Shown here: piece by piece, positions 7,001 to 10,334 of the stretch
How positions within the stretch are numbered: the stretch's first letter is position 1
Layout: the number at the start of each line of letters is the position of its first letter
Position numbers and translations under genes: made by a program
DNA from: Candidatus Heimdallarchaeota archaeon
GTDB taxonomy: Archaea; Asgardarchaeota; Heimdallarchaeia; Heimdallarchaeales; Heimdallarchaeaceae
Assembly: GCA_016839985.1 (NCBI GenBank)
Contig: JAEOTG010000047.1
Span: 1 to 10,334 of the forward strand
Direction: 5' to 3'
DNA length: 10,334 bases
The notes under the pieces: generated by a model
Databases searched by the model: none
What the model saw: the letters and a program-made list of their open reading frames with translations, nothing else
Told to the model about the DNA's origin: nothing

Positions 7001-7148
7001 CATACCTCCATATTCAATACTCTTCCCAATCGCTCAAGTAGTGATAGTTGTTGCCATTTTGGTTGGTGCTGCAGCTATGGGGGCGTTAATTCCAACGATT
7101 TCTTCCACAAAACAAGAAATAGGTACAGAGTTAAGACATTCAGCATAG
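4077..7148 (+). CDS. Large FtsX/MacB-type ABC transporter permease with two FtsX modules
   Basis: The ATG at 4077 gives 1023 residues. A TTG at 3999 and an ATG at 4044 are in frame but would swallow the promoter. The protein begins with a basic cytoplasmic segment, a hydrophobic stretch (50-74, perhaps a re-entrant hairpin) and a helix at 86-112. An extracytoplasmic domain follows (about 113-398). Next come the first FtsX module (helices near 399-421, 449-473, 494-515), two linking helices (539-558, 574-595) and a helix at 629-650. A second extracytoplasmic domain (about 651-888) precedes the second FtsX module (889-914, 940-964, 982-1008). The cytoplasmic loops after the first helix of each module carry the family's coupling pattern: TERGTNRREIG (435-445) and MKAIGISTKQL (926-936). 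These loops normally contact the ATPase. Relatives use ATP hydrolysis to move their outer domains rather than import solutes; examples are LolCDE, MacB and FtsEX. The 9-bp gap to the next gene shows an operon with its ATPase. Ten sequons lie in the two outer domains. The substrate cannot be told from sequence. Confidence 0.9.
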   Translation: MKNNSFIPKGSRLVALRNAFILTRTFFHTLLKKDLPFQRKQDRVFHILSIIFSPILFVTVPILDIFLLLFLPGLHLFRPLFKAGWKYGLISAIGVTLAVSIITQYVFFIYSYQFQAFGLFLAEEPRTYIQVEVDDLYINPMFGTNQYFDFLSVANIALYFGNLSHRITQTDAYFNRPTFTQTYDPINNITYLPNMPLYGTLGKLATFITNNLAYGTVPENDFEAIAIVTRDFYNHSLIRANSNITLYVPISLNLEDSLYDDTAATFNGTHKDIVNVTGIVILDEIPNYDITGSEIDIPLEYILEFDSGAAIMSFWPSANRILGSIAVTQSQADVVADLFYDIDEIDSFNLQGEIDTLKLIGITLKETYLVRSDFQYVRISSFLVDLMEQFRDEYNLYQTFMFAFLSPIIVLTIILTIYAANLVRKKRDRQLTILTERGTNRREIGSYLALESIITGGISLIFGIFLGVPIASVLTKSSGFLMFSNTLLPLRLDLASVSVALIGSVGAIILIQLFNTVTLLKKRDIEDYGKVEKTLPIFYKYFLDIILIVFAVTIWFVFKLPALSAYQDLTAKYVGIPALIIMLFGLILFVQRLLPLFSKLLVKITSRLRMDITSLSIREIHRYQKSFARSSIILCLSFSLVVSSIIVPYSYQDFNTQGAYYDLGADIVIRNFPVNNEYLKSKIANLTEVESTSVVRFININDPAVGDLGITYSLLIVDPETYLETAFFRDDFSEENVETLFDNLDDTFGVLAQVDELGVIERKVGQDWLITYSAYNDSWRSVPPYSAIRPLNLTLKIQGEYKYWPNLVNQISITNVRSLFYHLVVREEFLDNIQVRPTNLIDYFYVKVNSSYNIEEVAEKIGFVSEEGTVSNVESKIFVKPNSPRSSILYSAINSTLIMSFAINSIILALFASIQLIDRSKEIATMKAIGISTKQLMKYHLSIYISLLVFSTIFGMIIGYLASSMLMGVLTITRNIPPYSILFPIAQVVIVVAILVGAAAMGALIPTISSTKQEIGTELRHSA

Positions 7149-7157
7149 GTAGATATA

Positions 7158-8042
7158 ATGACGTTCATAGAAATTAGAGACTTAATGAAAATCTATTACA
7201 CGAAAGAAACAAATATTCGTGTTCCTGCACTAAGAGGATTAGAGTTATCAATTAAAGAAGGAGAGTTTATTTCTGTAATTGGACCATCAGGTAGTGGAAA
7301 AACAACTCTTTTACTTATTTTAGCAGGAATGACAGATCCTTCTGCAGGATATGTTAAAGTAGGTGATCTTCGATTAGACCAGCTTTCCGAAGAAGAAAGA
7401 AGTCTTTACAGAAGGTATAGAGTAGGTACTTTATGGCAGTTACCAAGTCGAAATTTGATTTGGGAGATTAATATCTTAGAAAACGTTGAGATACCTATGA
7501 GATTATTAGGAATACCTAGAGAAGAGCGATTAAAGAGAGCTAAAGAATTATTAACAGAAGTAGGCTTGGATAAAAGAATGAATCACAAACCTCAGCAATT
7601 GAGTGGAGGTGAAGTTCAGCGAGCTGGATTGGCTTGCGCTCTTGCTCATCAACCTCTAATACTCCTAGCAGATGAACCTACAGGTGAATTAGATTCCAAA
7701 ACTGCAGGAGAGTTACTCAGATTTTTCAAACATCTTAACAAAACTCATGGCATTACTGCAATAATGGTTACTCATGATTTTGATGTTGCAAAATCTACAG
7801 ATAAATTAGTCCAAATTGTTGATGGTCGCATCTCAGGATATTCTCCTACCAAGAATCTTATAACAATCAGAGATATGCACCAAGTATATGTAGATACTTA
7901 TGGTTCTATTCAATTACCTCGACATGTAATAGAAAATATAACTGTTGAAAAAGAAATTCATATAGAAGAAAAAGAAGGAAAAATTATTCTCTCACAAGAA
8001 GAAGAAAAAGCAAACAAGAAGAAAAAAACCAAAGCAAAATAA
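7158..8042 (+). CDS. LolD/MacB-type ABC transporter ATPase with long charged C-terminal tail
   Basis: The 294-residue protein has all ATPase motifs intact: Walker A GPSGSGKTT (42-50), Q-loop Q94 in a TLWQ context, signature LSGGE (148-152), Walker B LILLADEP (167-174, catalytic E173), D-loop ELDSK (177-181) and switch H206 (VTHD). It is the motor of the permease encoded just upstream and acts on the cytoplasmic face of the membrane as a dimer. Typical LolD proteins end soon after the nucleotide-binding domain, at about 225-235 residues. This one adds some 60 residues: a segment VYVDTYGSIQLPRHVIEN (243-260) of possible ordered structure, then a Lys/Glu-rich tail ending KKKKTKAK. The tail could bind the permease, the small membrane proteins downstream or lipid head groups; that is inference. 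The start ATG lies 9 bp after the permease stop, with only a weak AGGTAG ahead of it. Confidence 0.95.
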   Translation: MTFIEIRDLMKIYYTKETNIRVPALRGLELSIKEGEFISVIGPSGSGKTTLLLILAGMTDPSAGYVKVGDLRLDQLSEEERSLYRRYRVGTLWQLPSRNLIWEINILENVEIPMRLLGIPREERLKRAKELLTEVGLDKRMNHKPQQLSGGEVQRAGLACALAHQPLILLADEPTGELDSKTAGELLRFFKHLNKTHGITAIMVTHDFDVAKSTDKLVQIVDGRISGYSPTKNLITIRDMHQVYVDTYGSIQLPRHVIENITVEKEIHIEEKEGKIILSQEEEKANKKKKTKAK

Positions 8043-8082
8043 ACATATAATCGAAGAAACTAATAAAGATAAACAAGAATAA

Positions 8083-8092
8083 TTTAAGTATA
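8083..8092 (+). promoter_or_regulatory. TATA-like element for the two small membrane protein genes
   Basis: TTTAAGTATA is centred about 26 nt before the ATG at 8114, the spacing of a leaderless archaeal promoter. The 71-bp gap after the ATPase gene therefore probably holds an extra internal promoter, although readthrough from the transporter operon remains likely. Confidence 0.45.
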
Positions 8093-8113
8093 ACAAATTT
8101 GAAGACGATTGAA

Positions 8114-8371
8114 ATGAGTGTTGAAAAACCACCTAAAAGTAAACCAAAACCTGACAAACAATTTGATGTCATTGTCCTTAAAATGATGACAGCTTTGGCT
8201 TTTAGTGTAGCATTTCTTTTTGGTGGGGGAACAATATTTGTATATGCTGTTACTCAAAGTTTGATAGTAGAGCCATATAGTGCATATGTGGGATCTGTAT
8301 TAGGAATTCATATTGCTGTTTTAATGATTTATTATGCTATTGCGTTGTTTAAATATATAGTAAGTGATTGA
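8114..8371 (+). CDS. Small two-helix membrane protein of unknown function
   Basis: I chose the ATG at 8114 (85 residues) rather than the TTG at 8099, because the former fits the TATA box at 8083-8092. The first 23 residues are hydrophilic and rich in Lys and Pro (KPPKSKPKPDK), so the N-terminus is probably cytoplasmic. Two hydrophobic helices follow (about 24-48 and 60-80), joined by a short loop, with the C-terminus back inside. I recognise no family. Its TGA stop overlaps the next start codon by one base, which points to translational coupling with the following membrane protein. Its position after the transporter genes suggests an accessory subunit, but that is only context. Confidence 0.75.
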   Translation: MSVEKPPKSKPKPDKQFDVIVLKMMTALAFSVAFLFGGGTIFVYAVTQSLIVEPYSAYVGSVLGIHIAVLMIYYAIALFKYIVSD

Positions 8372-9108
8372 TGATGCAACTGAAATTCAGAAGAAAGAAA
8401 AAAGAAAAAGTAGATTATCTAAGATTAACAAGAAAGGAGAAATTGAAGAAAATAGGTTTATTCTGTCTGAAATGGGGTGGAGGTATATTAGTTGTTGAAA
8501 TCATAATTTTAGTTATTCTAGATGCAACTGGATATATAGGAGTGAATTTTTTTAGTTGGTCGATGCTACTTATTCCAGGAATCCTTCTAACAGTGGGAGG
8601 ATGTATGGGTGGTTTAGGAAGATATAATGTCCCACCTAAAATGAGAATAATTGAACCTAATGATCAAGACATAACACCATCTGATTTTCAAATAAGAGTA
8701 AGATTTGATTCTAGTTTTGTAAACGAAGAAACAATAAAAGTTACAGTAAATGAAAGAACTCTACCAAGTAAAATAGATGAAGAAAATAGCGTTCTAATAA
8801 TCCCTAAAGTGTTTAAAAGTCCTCCAAAAAGAGCTGTCTCTCTTTTATTAGAAGCAACTGCTCAGGATAAGTCAGGTAAAGAAGTGAGAGATAAAATCCG
8901 TGTCATTAGTGATCCTGAGTATGAAGCCGAAGATTATCTTGAGTACTGGGAATTTAAACGCGAGGATGATACTTATTGGGGAAAAGAAATGCTAGCAGCT
9001 TCAAAGCAAGCAAGAAGGAATTTGATTTCACTTGAAATGATGGTTTTAGCTGTTATTCTTCTAGCTTTTAACGGAATTATAAGTGCAATTTATAATGCTA
9101 TTGTATAA
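8371..9108 (+). CDS. Membrane protein with Ig-like middle domain, possible transporter accessory subunit
   Basis: The ATG at 8371 overlaps the preceding TGA (TGATG) and gives 245 residues; the TTG at 8368 is unnecessary. A very basic N-terminus (RRKKKEK) precedes a hydrophobic helix at about 36-52 and another at 62-80. Residues 91-180 look like an all-beta Ig-like domain. It begins IIEPNDQDITPSDFQIRVRF, a pattern often seen in bacterial Ig-like repeats, has alternating hydrophobic strands and ends DKIRVIS. An acidic segment rich in aromatic residues follows (EYEAEDYLEYWEF), and a third helix lies at 223-243. Basic residues flank the helices at 1-28, 84-92 and 212-216. By the positive-inside rule this would put the Ig-like domain in the cytoplasm, which is unusual, so the topology needs testing. 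I do not recognise the family. Coupling to the small protein upstream suggests the two form a complex. Confidence 0.75.
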   Translation: MMQLKFRRKKKEKVDYLRLTRKEKLKKIGLFCLKWGGGILVVEIIILVILDATGYIGVNFFSWSMLLIPGILLTVGGCMGGLGRYNVPPKMRIIEPNDQDITPSDFQIRVRFDSSFVNEETIKVTVNERTLPSKIDEENSVLIIPKVFKSPPKRAVSLLLEATAQDKSGKEVRDKIRVISDPEYEAEDYLEYWEFKREDDTYWGKEMLAASKQARRNLISLEMMVLAVILLAFNGIISAIYNAIV

Positions 9109-9115
9109 AAGATGA

Positions 9116-9124
9116 TTTTGTTTT
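9116..9124 (+). terminator. Possible T-rich terminator after the membrane protein cluster
   Basis: TTTTGTTTT starts 8 nt after the stop codon at 9106-9108, and a further T5 lies at 9140-9144. There is no stable hairpin. Such T-rich tracts are a common way for archaeal transcripts to end, and the next gene has its own good promoter. Confidence 0.35.
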
Positions 9125-9149
9125 GCTAGTTTGTCAACCTTTTTAATGA

Positions 9150-9158
9150 TTTATATAA
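9150..9158 (+). promoter_or_regulatory. TATA box of the secreted peptidase gene
   Basis: TTTATATAA matches the archaeal TATA consensus closely. Its centre is about 30 nt before the ATG at 9184, so transcription should begin near 9180. A purine-rich AAGGGGA (9171-9177) lies 6-12 nt before the ATG. It could act as a ribosome binding site only if transcription starts earlier than expected. Confidence 0.6.
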
Positions 9159-9183
9159 CTATAATTAGTAAGGGGACAAGAAC

Positions 9184-10334
9184 ATGGGTGTAAGCGTCCG
9201 AAGAAAATTTGTAAGTATTAGTTTAATTATGTTGTTTTCAGTAGTAGTGCTAACCAATATTGAGTTTGTTTCTTCAAATTCTAAATCAATTGAATTAGAT
9301 GCAAATTATTATCATGATTACAGCGCAAAATTACGTCAATCAGATCCAACAAATCCTACTCAAATATTAAAATATGAATTATTAGCTGAGTTAGAACAAG
9401 TGGAAGAAACACAATCTGTTATTAAAAAATCTCCATTAGATGTTAAACTTGATGTTTTAGATGAAACAAGAAATTTCTTTCACATTCTGTCATTTTATGA
9501 TAATCCTTATGTTTATGATGATGAGCCTGCAAAGTTGCTAGCGATCGGTGCAAATTCTTATGTTTATGTTTATACTGCAATTATTCCAGCTATGGGGGGA
9601 GAATCTAGCGCTAGAACAATAGCAGAAGGTTTTCGCGATGATTTTGAAAATAAAATTTATCCAAATAATATATTATATTTTGGAAATCCAGATGGTGGTG
9701 GAAGTGGATTAGGAGATATAGATGGAGATCCTCGTGTAACCATTTTACTTGATAGTCTTGATGGTGGAGTAGCAGGTTATTTCAATCCAGGAAATGAGTA
9801 TAGTCAATCAACAATTAGTTACTCCAATGAAAGAGAAATGGTGTATGTAAATTATGATGAAACTGCTGGAGTTTTGTCACACGAATTCCAGCATCTTATA
9901 CACTTTAATTATGATCAAGAAGAATTCTTGTTTGTTGATGAAGGTTGTGCAGAATTCTCTAAATATCTAAATGATTATGATATGACTAATAATCTAACCT
10001 TCTTTGCGGAGAATTATTTCTTTAAGAATCCTGAAGATTCTTTGTTATATTGGAATTACTATGAAACACCTCCTGAAAATGTAAGAACAGACTATGGAGG
10101 AGCTTATCTTTTCACTTTCTACCTAGCTGAGAAATATGGTGTTAATGCCATAAAGGATTTAGTAGCTGATTTAGACCATGGAGCAGCTAGTGTGGAAGAT
10201 GCTGTTCAAGGACAAGGTCATTCCTTGGATTTCAATGAGATTTATTTGAACTGGATAACAGCAATTGCTATAGATGATCCTTCCTTTGCAAGTGGTATAT
10301 ATGGTTTCGAAAATCTGGATACAAACATTGATTA
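9184..10334 (+). CDS. Secreted HExxH zinc metallopeptidase (gluzincin-like), partial at the 3' end
   Basis: The frame is open from the ATG at 9184 to the window end (383 residues), so the C-terminus is missing. Residues 1-31 form a signal peptide with a basic start (VRRK) and a hydrophobic core; there is no lipobox. A pro-region-like polar stretch follows. At 178-190 DIDGDPRVTILLD resembles the DxDxDxxVxILL element seen ahead of the active site in M30/M6-like secreted peptidases. The zinc motif HEFQH is at 233-237 (H233, E234, H237), and DEGCAE at 252-257 supplies the likely third ligand (E253). The order HExxH, then Glu about 16-20 residues later, is that of gluzincin peptidases. It probably digests extracellular protein, so its products could feed a peptide-binding transporter, but nothing in the window ties it to the solute-binding protein here. 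Exact peptidase family (M30-like versus an unassigned archaeal group) is uncertain. Confidence 0.8.
   Translation, partial: MGVSVRRKFVSISLIMLFSVVVLTNIEFVSSNSKSIELDANYYHDYSAKLRQSDPTNPTQILKYELLAELEQVEETQSVIKKSPLDVKLDVLDETRNFFHILSFYDNPYVYDDEPAKLLAIGANSYVYVYTAIIPAMGGESSARTIAEGFRDDFENKIYPNNILYFGNPDGGGSGLGDIDGDPRVTILLDSLDGGVAGYFNPGNEYSQSTISYSNEREMVYVNYDETAGVLSHEFQHLIHFNYDQEEFLFVDEGCAEFSKYLNDYDMTNNLTFFAENYFFKNPEDSLLYWNYYETPPENVRTDYGGAYLFTFYLAEKYGVNAIKDLVADLDHGAASVEDAVQGQGHSLDFNEIYLNWITAIAIDDPSFASGIYGFENLDTNID

Noticed and set aside
7984..8172. Minus-strand frame of 62 codons across the end of the ATPase gene
   Set aside because: Its Phe/Leu-rich run is the complement of the Lys/Glu-rich coding tail; no start or terminator signals support it.

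Overview
The window is AT-rich, densely packed DNA and most likely comes from an archaeon, probably one of the Asgard (Heimdallarchaeia-like) lineages. Four things suggest this. There is an archaeal-type NYN protein related to TIGR00288. There is an AAA-type ATPase with a C-terminal winged helix. The promoters look like TATA boxes, several of them placed about 26 nt before an ATG with no Shine-Dalgarno sequence (leaderless). The surface proteins carry many N-X-S/T sequons and, in one case, a C-terminal membrane anchor. The domain-level assignment (archaeal) is fairly secure. The Asgard placement is inference and would need a phylogeny.

Layout: (1) 1-111, the acidic C-terminal tail of an unidentified plus-strand gene. 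(2) 157-681 (+), a NYN/PIN-like domain protein that keeps the first acidic motif but has lost the usual later acidic residues. (3) 693-1907 (-), convergent with it at 11 bp, a P-loop/AAA-like protein with a C-terminal winged helix whose Walker A lysine is isoleucine. Three TTCGAA palindromes in exact 9-bp register (1977-2000) lie upstream of it, at its presumed promoter. (4) 2153-3943 (-), a family 5 (peptide/nickel type) solute-binding protein with its two halves in reversed order and a C-terminal membrane anchor. (5) 4077-9108 (+), a transporter cluster: a large two-module FtsX/MacB-type permease, its LolD/MacB-type ATPase with a long charged tail, a small two-helix membrane protein, and a three-helix membrane protein with an Ig-like middle domain. 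(6) 9184 to the window end (+), the N-terminal 383 residues of a secreted HExxH zinc peptidase.

How the genes may work together: the permease and ATPase clearly form one transporter of the mechanotransmitter class (MacB/LolCDE/FtsEX), and the two small membrane proteins next to it are plausible accessory subunits. The solute-binding protein is transcribed divergently from the permease across about 130 bp. It belongs to a different transporter class (Dpp/Opp), and no DppB/C/D/F partner is in the window, so a functional link is unproven. The most notable points are the apparent circular permutation of the binding protein, the two neighbouring apparently inactivated enzymes (NYN and P-loop) and the phased TTCGAA operator-like array.
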